Below the pieces are notes generated by a model, which was given only the letters and a program-made list of their open reading frames with translations, did no database searches and was not told where the DNA came from. This document shows positions 14,910 to 22,586 of a DNA stretch of 25,553 nucleotides, in pieces (positions within the stretch are counted from its first letter, which is position 1; each line of letters starts with the position of its first letter). Origin of the DNA: DATJXG01 sp035500455 (lineage in GTDB: Bacteria > Acidobacteriota > Terriglobia > Terriglobales > Acidobacteriaceae); assembly GCA_035500455.1 (NCBI GenBank), contig DATJXG010000036.1, forward strand, positions 1-25,553, written 5' to 3'. The position numbers and the translations under genes are program-made.

Positions 14910-15809
14910 TCAACGCCGCTTGAGGCCTTCGAGTTCGTCGAGGGTGCGGGGCCAGTCGGATTTCAGCAGGCGGGAGAGGCTGCGGTCGGCGAGAACTTTT
15001 CCGGCGGTCTGGCAGCGGGCGCAGTAGTTGGTTTCGTTGTCGGCGTAGCGGATGCGCTGGATTTTTTCGCCGCAGTGCGGGCAGGGCTGGCCGTAGCGGC
15101 CGTGGACGGCCATCTCAGGGCGGAAGGCGGTGACCTTTTCGGGGAAGCCTTTGCCTGCCTGAGCTTGCAGGCGGTCGATCCAGAGTTGCAGGGTTTGACG
15201 CGTGGCCGCGAACAGGCGCTCCAACTCTTCGGGTTTGAGCTTCTGCGTGAGAGTGATGGGCGAGAGTTGCGCGGCGTGCAGGATTTCGTCGGAGTAGGCG
15301 TTGCCGATGCCGCTCAACACGCGGGGATCGGTGAGGGCGCGCTTGAGGGTGCGGTTCTCGGCGGTAAGGGCCTGGCGGAATTCGTTGAGGCCAGCGGCGA
15401 AGACGTCAATTCCTCCGGGATCGATGGAGGCCAGGCCTTTTTCGCCCTGGACGAGATGCAGCGATGCGCGCCGCCTGGCGCCGGCTTCGGTGAGCACCAG
15501 GGAGCCGTTGGGAAAATCGAAGGCGGCCAGATTCTGGCGGCCGGAAAGCTTTGCGCCCGCGGGACGCCAGTGCAGGCGGCCGGCGATCATCAGGTGGAGA
15601 ACGAGCCAGAGATCGCCTTCCACACCGATGGCAATTCGTTTTCCGATGCGCCGCAATTCGCGCACTATGCGGCCTTCGACGCTGGTAAGCGGAGGTTGCA
15701 CGGTGCGAAGCAGAAAAGGACTTGCCAGGCGCACCCGTTGCAGCGGCCGCCCGACAACGCGCGGCTCGAGCGCACGGATATAGGCGGAGATATCCGGGAG
15801 TTCCGGCAT
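14910..15809 (-). CDS. mutM: Formamidopyrimidine-DNA glycosylase (Fpg/Nei family)
   Basis: This 299-residue protein belongs to the Fpg/Nei family. These enzymes remove oxidised bases such as 8-oxoguanine from DNA, using the N-terminal proline as nucleophile, then cut the strand. Visible are the N-terminus MPELPD (catalytic Pro2, Glu3), Lys57 in RRIGKRI, LHLMIAGRL (71-79), SGIGNAYSDEIL (166-177) and the C-terminal zinc finger CPHC-N16-CARC (Cys243, 246, 263, 266). PELPD in place of PELPEVE marks a diverged Fpg subgroup; whether 8-oxoguanine is the main substrate is not settled by the sequence. The start is fixed by the required MPELP, although the frame is open 74 codons upstream. It is divergent from the FG-GAP protein gene. 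Confidence 0.92.
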   Translation of the reverse strand: MPELPDISAYIRALEPRVVGRPLQRVRLASPFLLRTVQPPLTSVEGRIVRELRRIGKRIAIGVEGDLWLVLHLMIAGRLHWRPAGAKLSGRQNLAAFDFPNGSLVLTEAGARRRASLHLVQGEKGLASIDPGGIDVFAAGLNEFRQALTAENRTLKRALTDPRVLSGIGNAYSDEILHAAQLSPITLTQKLKPEELERLFAATRQTLQLWIDRLQAQAGKGFPEKVTAFRPEMAVHGRYGQPCPHCGEKIQRIRYADNETNYCARCQTAGKVLADRSLSRLLKSDWPRTLDELEGLKRR

Positions 15810-15860
15810 GGAATCAGCTTGCAGGCGGAATCGCGCTTTTGCAACCCGGACGATTCTTGT

Positions 15861-15926
15861 CCTCTTTGCGGTGTTTGCGATCTTTGCGTCATTCTTAACC
15901 GCAAAGATCGCGAAGGACGCAAAGGA
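15861..15926. repeat. CGCAAAGATCGCGAAGG-type inverted repeat, copy 2
   Basis: Arm 15861-15888 (ending TTTGCGATCTTTGCG) pairs with arm 15899-15926 (CGCAAAGATCGCGAAGG and on). The core TCATTCTTAAC resembles the core of the copy at 9381-9441. It lies in the 183-base divergent region between mutM and the FG-GAP protein gene. Confidence 0.65.
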
Positions 15927-15992
15927 ACCGCCCATACGGGACACAACGCGGGGATGTAAACTACGGTTTCTCGCTTGAATTTGTGCGGAGGC

Positions 15993-18900
15993 ATGGCTCT
16001 GAGCGGTGACGGGGAGAAGCGGCGCGGGCATCTCTCTCGCCCGTTCGGCCTCAGCCGCCGCGATTTTCTGCTGCAGGGGGCTTCAGCCGCGCTGCTTCCC
16101 GCCGCGCTGCGGCATTCCGCCTTTGCGTCCGCCTATCGCGATGTCTCTGCTCCTCTTCCTGCGGAGTTCCACCTGCATCCTCACTACCGGACGCCGCGGC
16201 CGCTTGACGCGTGGCTGCTCAAGGCTGCGGCGGGCTCGGACCAGTTCGTCACGGAAAAATATGCGGTGCAGATTGGCGCGATTCTGGCGCAATGGAGCGC
16301 CGGCTTGCTGCGCTTGCCGGGGGATTTGAAGGCGGTTGAAGATAGTTTGGCGCAGGATTTCTCAGGAGCGTCGTTTAAGCCGGTGGAGTCGAAGGTAGTG
16401 CGCTCGGGAGGGTTGCTCGAAGTTCATAAGAACAAGTTCGGGCCTCAGAGCGGTTTGGCGCGACAGGCATTTCTCGACGAGTTGCGCTCTTCGCTGGGCG
16501 TGTTTTCCAGGATTCTAACGGCTGAGTTTGAGATTTCCGGGATCGAGGCCGGCGGGGACGCCGGCGCTACGGTCACGACTCGAGTCCGCTACGACGTTGT
16601 CGGGACGGGCGACGGGTTCTATCGTGAGCAACGCACCGGGCATTGGGAACTGGAGTGGGTGGCATCTTCTTCCTCCTCATCTTCCTCCTCATCGGCAATC
16701 TTCAAGCTTCGGCGATGGCGCAATGTGGAGGAAACGCTAAGCCGGGCCGGCGGCGCGGTGTTTGCCGATATTACCGCGGCGGCGCTGGGAGCGAATTCTT
16801 CCTATGAAGCACAGCTGCTGCGTGGAACCGACTACTGGCGGACTGTGCTCGACGGAGCCAGCGGCATCGATATTTACGGGCACAATGGGGTCTCGGTCGG
16901 CGACATCGACGACGATGGATTCGACGATCTTTACATCTGCCAGCCTGCCGGGTTGCCAAACCGGCTCTATCGCAATCGCGGCGACGGGACTTTCCAGGAC
17001 ATCACGGAATCTTCGGGAGTGGGGATTCTGGAGAACACCGCGTGCGCGCTGTTTGCCGATGTTGACAACGACGGCCGCCAGGACCTGATCGTGGTGCGCA
17101 CCAGCGGGCCGGCGCTTTTCCTGAACCTTGGCGGGGGCAAGTTTCGCCAGAAGCCGGACGCGTTTCAGTTCGCCAATCTGCCGCAGGGAACATTCACGGG
17201 CGCGGCTATTGCGGACTACGATCGCGACGGCTGGCTCGACATCTACTTCTGCCTCTATCTCTATTACCAGGGAACGGATCAGTACCAATATCCCACTCCT
17301 TATTTCGACGCGCAGAACGGGCCGCCCAATTTCCTGATGCACAACCAGCGGGATGGCACGTTTCGCGACGTGACTGCGCAAACCGGCCTCGACAAGAACA
17401 ACACCCGCTACAGCTTCTGCTGTGGATGGAGCGACTACAACCGCGACGGGTGGCCCGATCTTTATGTAGTGAACGATTTTGGCCGCAAGAATCTGTACCG
17501 GAACAACGGCGATGGAACTTTCACCGATGTTGCGGCGGCGGCGGGCGTGGAAGACGTGGGCGCGGGCATGAGCGTGTGCTGGTTCGATTACGACAACGAT
17601 GGCGCCGAGGATTTGTACGTCGCCGATATGTGGACGGCGGCCGGCAACCGCGTCGCGATGCAGGAGGCTTTTCAGAAGAGCGCGCCCGAAAAGGTGCGGG
17701 AGCTTTATCGCAAGCATGCCCACGGCAATTCTCTGTTTCGCAATCGTGGGGATGGCAGCTTTCAGGATGCGAGCGCCACGGCAGGCGTGGAGATGGGCCG
17801 CTGGTCGTGGGATAGCGATGCCTGGGATTTCGATCATGACGGTTTTCCTGATCTTTATATCGCCAATGGCATGGTCTCGGGGCCGCCGACCGAGGAATCC
17901 GACGGAGCAGGAAGTGGTTCCGAGATTCAGGAGGGAAATGTTTCCGATTTTCATAAAAACGACCTGAACAGCTTTTTCTGGCGGCAGGTGGTGGCGAATT
18001 CCCCCAGTGAGGCCCGCCCGGCGCATGATTACGAGCAGGGTTGGAGCGCGCTCAACGAACTGCTGCGCGCCGACGGCACCTGGAGCGGGAACGAGCGCAA
18101 TGTTTTCTACGCCAACAACCGCGACGGGAGTTTTTTCGATGCTTCGGGCGCGGTGGGACTCGACTTTATTGAGGACGGCAGAAGTTTCGCGCTGGCGGAT
18201 TTCGATCACGACGGGCGTCTGGAAATATTTCTCAAAAACCGCAACGCGCCTCAACTGCGCGTGCTCAAGAACGTTGCGGGCAATCTGCCGCCGTCAATTT
18301 CCTTCCGGCTGCGGGGCACGAAGGCCAATCGCGATGCGATCGGCGCGGCTGTGACGATCGAGACGCAGTCAGGTCGGCAGACGCGGATGTTGCAGGCGGG
18401 CTCGGGATTTCTGGCGCAGCACAGCAAGGAAGTGTTCTTCGGGTTGGGAGACGCCAAGGGTCCGGTGCGGGCTACCGTTCGCTGGCCCAGCGGACTGGTG
18501 CAGGAACTGCGCGATTTGCCGGTTGGCCACAGGATTTGGATTGAAGAAGGTGGGGCGACGCGAACGGAACCGTTCCGGGCGGCGCTGCGGTTGGAGTCCG
18601 CGCCTACGGCAGGTGACACGGCTGAGGCGGTGCCTTCGCAGTTTCCCTCCGTCGTGGAGACCTGGTTGCTGGCGCCAGTGGCGCCGCCGGATTTCTCGCT
18701 GCCCGATCTCACTGGTCGGACACAGACTCTCTCGGCGCGGCGCGGCAAGCCGTTGCTGCTTCATTTCTGGACGGCGAAGTCATCGGATGAAGATTTGCGG
18801 ATGCTTGCGCGCGTGCAGACGGGCTGGGCCGCCCAGGGGTTACAACTGCTCACGGTGAATGTGGATAACCCACCGGATGATGCGGGCCTGCGCGCGCTTG

Positions 18901-19940
18901 CCGGCAAAGAGCATTTCTCTTTCCCCATTCTTCGCGGCACCGACGACGTCGCTGGGGTCTACAACATTCTCTATCGCTATCTTTTTGACCGACACCGCGA
19001 TCTCAGCCTGCCGACATCTTTTCTAATCGATGCGAAGGGCGACATCGTCAAGGTCTATCAAGGCCCGGTCCAACCCGAACGCATTGAAGAAGATTGCCGG
19101 CAGATTCCTCAGACCGCGGCTCAGCGCCTGGCCAAGGCGCTGCCCTTTCCGGGGGTGACTGATGTTTCCGAGTTTCCACGCAACTATCTCTCCTACGGTT
19201 CGGTGTTCTATCAGCGCGGGTACTTCGAGCAGTCGGAAGCGGCGTTTCGCCTGGCGTTGCGCGATGATCCTTCGAGCGCCGAAGCGCTCTACGGACTGGG
19301 GAGCGCGTGCCTGCAGGAGCAGAAGACGGCAGAAGCCCGTGAGTGTTTCGAGCGGGCGGTGAAGTTGCGCGGGACTTATCCCGAGACGCTGCCGAACGCA
19401 TGGAACAACCTGGGGCTGCTGGCCATGCGCGAGGGGCACCCGGAACAGGCCGTGGAATATTTTCAGCAGGCGTTGCGGCTTAGCCCCGATCATCTGGTGG
19501 CGCTCGACAATCTGGGCAACGCCTACCGTCAGCAGAAACGCTGGGAGGATGCGCGCACGACACTTCAGCGCGCGGTCGAGGTGGCTCCTGAGGATCCCGA
19601 AGCGAACTACAGCCTGGGAATGGTGTTCGCGCAACTCGACGATAGCGACCAGGCTTACCAATATCTTCAGCGCGCGTTGCAGGCACGTCCGGATTATCCA
19701 GAGGCGCTGAATAATCTGGGCGTGCTTTACCTGCGAACCCGGCGAAGAGATGACGCGGTGGCCAGCTTCGAAGAGTGCATTCGGGTGGCGCCGGAGTTCG
19801 ACCAGTCTTACTTAAACCTCGCGCGTGTCTATGCCTTGGAGAATCAGGCGGAGAAGGCGCGTACCGTCCTGCTGGAACTGCTCAAGCGGCATCCGGGGCA
19901 TCCGCAGGGGCAGAGTATGCTGCAACAGTTGCCGCGATAG
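15993..19940 (+). CDS. Tat-exported FG-GAP/ASPIC-UnbV protein fused to redoxin-like and TPR domains
   Basis: This 1315-residue protein starts with a Tat signal (SRRDFLLQGASAALLP, residues 21-36). After ~250 residues of unassigned N-terminal region come FG-GAP/VCBS-type calcium loops (about 300-740), for example DIDDDGFDDLYI, DVDNDGRQDLIV, DYDRDGWLDIYF, DYNRDGWPDLYV, DYDNDGAEDLYV and DFDHDGFPDLYI. They suggest a beta-propeller. An ASPIC/UnbV domain follows (about 770-850, with RDAIGAAVTIET and VRWPSGLVQEL). Next is a thioredoxin/AhpC-like domain (about 895-1045), but HFWTAKSSDED has no CxxC, so it is probably not redox-active. The last ~260 residues are TPR repeats (AWNNLGLLAMREGHPEQAVEYF, ALDNLGNAYRQQKRWEDA). 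It is probably a periplasmic or surface scaffold. The ATG has GGAGG only 1 base before it; a TTG six codons upstream is an alternative. Confidence 0.9.
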   Translation: MALSGDGEKRRGHLSRPFGLSRRDFLLQGASAALLPAALRHSAFASAYRDVSAPLPAEFHLHPHYRTPRPLDAWLLKAAAGSDQFVTEKYAVQIGAILAQWSAGLLRLPGDLKAVEDSLAQDFSGASFKPVESKVVRSGGLLEVHKNKFGPQSGLARQAFLDELRSSLGVFSRILTAEFEISGIEAGGDAGATVTTRVRYDVVGTGDGFYREQRTGHWELEWVASSSSSSSSSSAIFKLRRWRNVEETLSRAGGAVFADITAAALGANSSYEAQLLRGTDYWRTVLDGASGIDIYGHNGVSVGDIDDDGFDDLYICQPAGLPNRLYRNRGDGTFQDITESSGVGILENTACALFADVDNDGRQDLIVVRTSGPALFLNLGGGKFRQKPDAFQFANLPQGTFTGAAIADYDRDGWLDIYFCLYLYYQGTDQYQYPTPYFDAQNGPPNFLMHNQRDGTFRDVTAQTGLDKNNTRYSFCCGWSDYNRDGWPDLYVVNDFGRKNLYRNNGDGTFTDVAAAAGVEDVGAGMSVCWFDYDNDGAEDLYVADMWTAAGNRVAMQEAFQKSAPEKVRELYRKHAHGNSLFRNRGDGSFQDASATAGVEMGRWSWDSDAWDFDHDGFPDLYIANGMVSGPPTEESDGAGSGSEIQEGNVSDFHKNDLNSFFWRQVVANSPSEARPAHDYEQGWSALNELLRADGTWSGNERNVFYANNRDGSFFDASGAVGLDFIEDGRSFALADFDHDGRLEIFLKNRNAPQLRVLKNVAGNLPPSISFRLRGTKANRDAIGAAVTIETQSGRQTRMLQAGSGFLAQHSKEVFFGLGDAKGPVRATVRWPSGLVQELRDLPVGHRIWIEEGGATRTEPFRAALRLESAPTAGDTAEAVPSQFPSVVETWLLAPVAPPDFSLPDLTGRTQTLSARRGKPLLLHFWTAKSSDEDLRMLARVQTGWAAQGLQLLTVNVDNPPDDAGLRALAGKEHFSFPILRGTDDVAGVYNILYRYLFDRHRDLSLPTSFLIDAKGDIVKVYQGPVQPERIEEDCRQIPQTAAQRLAKALPFPGVTDVSEFPRNYLSYGSVFYQRGYFEQSEAAFRLALRDDPSSAEALYGLGSACLQEQKTAEARECFERAVKLRGTYPETLPNAWNNLGLLAMREGHPEQAVEYFQQALRLSPDHLVALDNLGNAYRQQKRWEDARTTLQRAVEVAPEDPEANYSLGMVFAQLDDSDQAYQYLQRALQARPDYPEALNNLGVLYLRTRRRDDAVASFEECIRVAPEFDQSYLNLARVYALENQAEKARTVLLELLKRHPGHPQGQSMLQQLPR
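16547..16570. repeat. GC-rich palindromic repeat (REP-like), copy 2, inside a coding sequence
   Basis: GGCCGGCGGGGACGCCGGCG followed by CTAC is the reverse complement of 1057-1080 with 2 differences in 24. It is read in frame as EAGGDAGAT within the N-terminal region of the FG-GAP protein (about residues 186-194). Confidence 0.6.
16668..16691 (+). repeat. Perfect 12-bp tandem duplication encoding a serine run
   Basis: TCTTCCTCCTCA occurs twice without a gap. With its flanks it encodes a run of ten serines (around residues 225-234) between the N-terminal region and the first FG-GAP repeats. Unit gain or loss would be in frame (4 residues). Confidence 0.8.
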
Positions 19941-19959
19941 TGGACCTCCCGGGGATTGG

Positions 19960-21045
19960 CTATTCTTGCTTGGGCGGCGTGGGGGCGGTCAGCAGGTCCA
20001 CGAACATCTTGTAAAACTTCTCGGTGTTCAGGTCCACCTGGATCTCCACCGGCGGCTCTTCGATCTTCGGCTTGTCCTGCTCACTCCAGGTGAGGATGTT
20101 GCCGTAGTTGGCGCCCTTGTCGAGGTCGATGTCCATGAAGCGGGTTTCGGTTCTGGTGATCAGCGAGGGGTCGAGCCAGGCGGCGGCGGCCAGTTCGTCC
20201 CACAGGTAGTTGTATTCGCCGAACAGGCGGCCATATTTCCCGATGTATTCGGCGGTGGGGGTTTTTCCCGCTTTGACCTGGTCGAGCAGGGCGGTGGTCA
20301 GGCGCGTCTTCACGGAGATATCGACCGGGGTGCAGACGATTTTCTTCCACGGGGCGCGCAGCACGATGTGGGCGGCTTCGGGATCGAACCAGAGATTGAA
20401 TTCGTGGCGGGGCGTGTTGATGAACTCGGGATCGTCGGTTTGCGGATTCAGGCTGGCGCCCATGAACACCAGTTCTTTGGCCAGGCGCGGGAACTCGGGA
20501 TCGATGGAAATGGCGAGTGCCAGGTTCGTCATGGGGCCGCCGGCATAGATGGTCACGTCGTGCGGATATTTGTGCACCATGCGTAGCATGAAGTGGGCGG
20601 CGTCTTCGGCGGCGGGCCTGGTGGTGGGAAGGCCTTCGGGCATTTCTCCGAGTTGATCGGCAGGATGGTAGAAACGCGGGGTCCAAGGGCCCACCCAGGC
20701 TACGGAACCGTAGCGCTGTTGCCAGAGTTCGGTTTCGTGCTGGCGGCGTACCAGGGGATACTCGGCGCCGGGCACGACCGGAATGTCGGTACGGCCAATG
20801 ATTTCGAGCGTGCGCAGGGTGTGAGCCACTTCGGATTTGAGCCAGTCGTCGCCGGTGACGACGGTGATGCCGAGAACGTCGGTTTGCGGCGACTGGATGA
20901 GCAGAAGTATCGACTGCTGATCGGTGCCGGCGGGGCCGGCGGCGTCCTGGTCGATGATGATTTTGCGTTTGGCCTGGCCAAAAGAAGATAGAGAGGTCAG
21001 GAGAATTATTGCTGCGGCAAGGAACCGGGTTCGGCCGAAATTCAT
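19960..21045 (-). CDS. Exported nucleoside hydrolase-like protein, atypical active site (third of trio)
   Basis: This 361-residue protein has a Sec signal peptide (MNFGRTRFLAAAIILLTSLSSFGQA is residues 1-25). The inosine-uridine nucleoside hydrolase fold is recognisable from IIIDQDAAGPAGTDQQS, YAGGPMTNLALAI and HEFNLWFDPEAA (Asn217, Asp221). Normal members have DxDPGxDD for calcium and ribose binding. Here the loop is expanded to D-Q-D-x7-D-Q (Asp32, Asp34, Asp42), and the usual catalytic His before Asp is Trp (LWDELAAAA, Trp282-Asp283). Substrate preference may therefore differ from purine or pyrimidine nucleosides. GAGGG lies 5 bases before the ATG. The gene converges on the FG-GAP gene with 19 bases between stops. 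It is separated from the next hydrolase by 256 bases that hold a MITE-like element. Confidence 0.85.
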   Translation of the reverse strand: MNFGRTRFLAAAIILLTSLSSFGQAKRKIIIDQDAAGPAGTDQQSILLLIQSPQTDVLGITVVTGDDWLKSEVAHTLRTLEIIGRTDIPVVPGAEYPLVRRQHETELWQQRYGSVAWVGPWTPRFYHPADQLGEMPEGLPTTRPAAEDAAHFMLRMVHKYPHDVTIYAGGPMTNLALAISIDPEFPRLAKELVFMGASLNPQTDDPEFINTPRHEFNLWFDPEAAHIVLRAPWKKIVCTPVDISVKTRLTTALLDQVKAGKTPTAEYIGKYGRLFGEYNYLWDELAAAAWLDPSLITRTETRFMDIDLDKGANYGNILTWSEQDKPKIEEPPVEIQVDLNTEKFYKMFVDLLTAPTPPKQE

Positions 21046-21099
21046 GTTGCCCTCGGAAGTGGCGATCTTTTGCAGCACGGTTGCGGCACACTCATTGCT

Positions 21100-21235
21100 T
21101 TGTCATTCCGAGGAGCGTAGCGACGAGGAATCTGCGTTTTCTCGCGCGCGTTTGCGAGCGCGCAGGGAGAAAGCCTGGAACCAGCGGTTGAACGAGACGC
21201 TGTGCAGGGAGCCTTCGCTTCGCTCAGGATGACAA
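21100..21235. repeat. MITE-like 136-bp element with TTGTCAT ends (HSEERSDEES type)
   Basis: It has terminal inverted repeats TTGTCATTCCGAG (21100-21112) and CTCAGGATGACAA (21223-21235), which match at 11 of 13. Inside are GGAGCGTAGCGACGAGGAAT and a CG-rich hairpin (CTCGCGCGCG...GAGCGCGC). Its plus-strand translation contains the HSEERSDEES string, seen in many spurious proteins across unrelated bacteria (from memory). It encodes no transposase. It lies between two nucleoside hydrolase genes. Confidence 0.75.
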
Positions 21236-21301
21236 TTCATAAGTGCGTCCGAACATGCGTGAATGCGGCGATTGTTCATCAATACGGCGACGAGGCGAAC
21301 A

Positions 21302-22486
21302 TCAGAGGCTCTCCGGGCGCCTATACCGTTCCGTTCCCGACAATCGCCCGATCAGCAACTTGAAGAACCGGGCGGAATCCACATCCACAGCCACTTTGGC
21401 GTTGGGCACATACTTGTCGCGCAGCACCGGCGAGGTCCTTGTGCTCGCCAGAGTCGGTGCTGATCCGCGAATCTGCATCTTTTCTGCGGCCTGCTTTTCC
21501 ATCTCCGGAGTGCGGCGCAGATCGCCGGCGCTGGGGCTGTAGCCAAGGGTTTCGCCCGCGGTGAGTTCTCCGCTGGTTTCTACATCGACGTAGTACTCCT
21601 TCAACTTGACCAGCGACGGATCCAGAAAGGTGGCCACCGCGAGCGAGTCGTGCATGTTCGGGCCCACGAGAAATCCCTGCTGGCGGTTGTGCTCGATGGC
21701 GTTGCGAGCGATCTTGCCGGCGGCGAGGCTGGCGGGATTGTTTCCATTCTCGAGTTGGCGAACATGCTCTTCGGTCAGCGAGGTTTTTCGCGTCACGTCG
21801 AGGCCGACCATGGTGATGGGAATGCCCGACTGAAAAACCATGCGGGCGGCTTCGGGATCGACATAAACGTTGAACTCCGCGGCCGGCGTGATGTTGCCGC
21901 CGGAGAGCGAGCCCCCCATCATGACGATGCCGCGCACCATGCCCGCCAGTTCGGAGTCGAGACTTAGCGCGGTGGCGATGTTGGTCATTGGGCCGATGGG
22001 AATCAGAGTTACTTCGCCGGGATATTTGCGAATGATCTGGCAAATGAGTTCCGCGGCAGGTTGCGCGACCGGCTTGATTTTCGGCTCAGGAAAAACCGCG
22101 CCGCCCAATCCGTTTTCGCCGTGGACGTAAGCGGCGGTTACCAGACGGCGCAGGAGCGGCGCTTTGGCGCCTGCGGCAACAGGAATATCGCTGCGGCCGG
22201 AAATCTCCACCATGCGTAGTGCGTTGGGAAGGGTGAGGTCGAGGGGCACGTTACCGGCTACCGGGGTGATTGCCTCGATCTTTAACTCTGGAGATCGCAT
22301 GGCGAGCAGGAGGGCGAGGGCGTCGTCGATACCGGGGTCGGTGTCGATGATCACGCGACGCGAGCCGGGAGTGGTTTCTGCGGTGCTTGCGGAGCCGCTT
22401 TGCGGGGCGAAGGCGAAGGTGCCGGCGGCTAGAGTTGCGGTGGAAGTCGCTACGAATTCGCGCCGGGTGATTTTGGATGGGGCCAT
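21302..22486 (-). CDS. Tat-exported nucleoside hydrolase, canonical active site (second of trio)
   Basis: This 394-residue protein has a Tat signal (TRREFVATSTATLAAGTFAF, about 7-26) and a complete IUNH-type active site. VIIDTDPGIDDALAL (45-59) supplies the calcium-binding Asp48, Asp50, Asp54 and Asp55. IPIGPMTNIATAL, AEFNVYVDPEAA and MHDSLAV (His279-Asp280) supply the rest. Such enzymes split the N-glycosidic bond of ribonucleosides into base and ribose; export suggests scavenging of extracellular nucleosides. TAGGAG lies 8 bases before the ATG. It sits 100 bases downstream of the first hydrolase of the trio, on the same strand, so cotranscription is possible. It differs from both neighbours, which resemble each other more. 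Confidence 0.93.
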   Translation of the reverse strand: MAPSKITRREFVATSTATLAAGTFAFAPQSGSASTAETTPGSRRVIIDTDPGIDDALALLLAMRSPELKIEAITPVAGNVPLDLTLPNALRMVEISGRSDIPVAAGAKAPLLRRLVTAAYVHGENGLGGAVFPEPKIKPVAQPAAELICQIIRKYPGEVTLIPIGPMTNIATALSLDSELAGMVRGIVMMGGSLSGGNITPAAEFNVYVDPEAARMVFQSGIPITMVGLDVTRKTSLTEEHVRQLENGNNPASLAAGKIARNAIEHNRQQGFLVGPNMHDSLAVATFLDPSLVKLKEYYVDVETSGELTAGETLGYSPSAGDLRRTPEMEKQAAEKMQIRGSAPTLASTRTSPVLRDKYVPNAKVAVDVDSARFFKLLIGRLSGTERYRRPESL

Positions 22487-22544
22487 CTGGTTGCTCCTAC
22501 TGCGATTTGTGGCGACCTTTAGCTTTGTTGCGCTGCGCGCTACT

Positions 22545-22585
22545 TTGACTCACCGCTAAGAACACAACGGTCGCAAAGCAAAACT
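22545..22585. repeat. Degenerate CGCAAAG-type repeat between hydrolase genes
   Basis: CACCGCTAAGAACACAACGGTCGCAAAGCAAAAC resembles the CGCAAAGAACGC repeats at 9420-9441 and 15899-15926, but is diverged and has only a loose inverted partner (GGCGACCTTTAGCTTTG, 22510-22526). It fills most of the 100-base gap between two hydrolase genes. Confidence 0.35.
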
Positions 22586-22586
22586 T

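Noticed and set aside
16737..18254. 505-codon open frame on the minus strand inside the FG-GAP protein gene.
   Set aside because: It is an antisense shadow in high-GC DNA; its translation has no recognisable domain, while the plus strand has clear FG-GAP motifs throughout.
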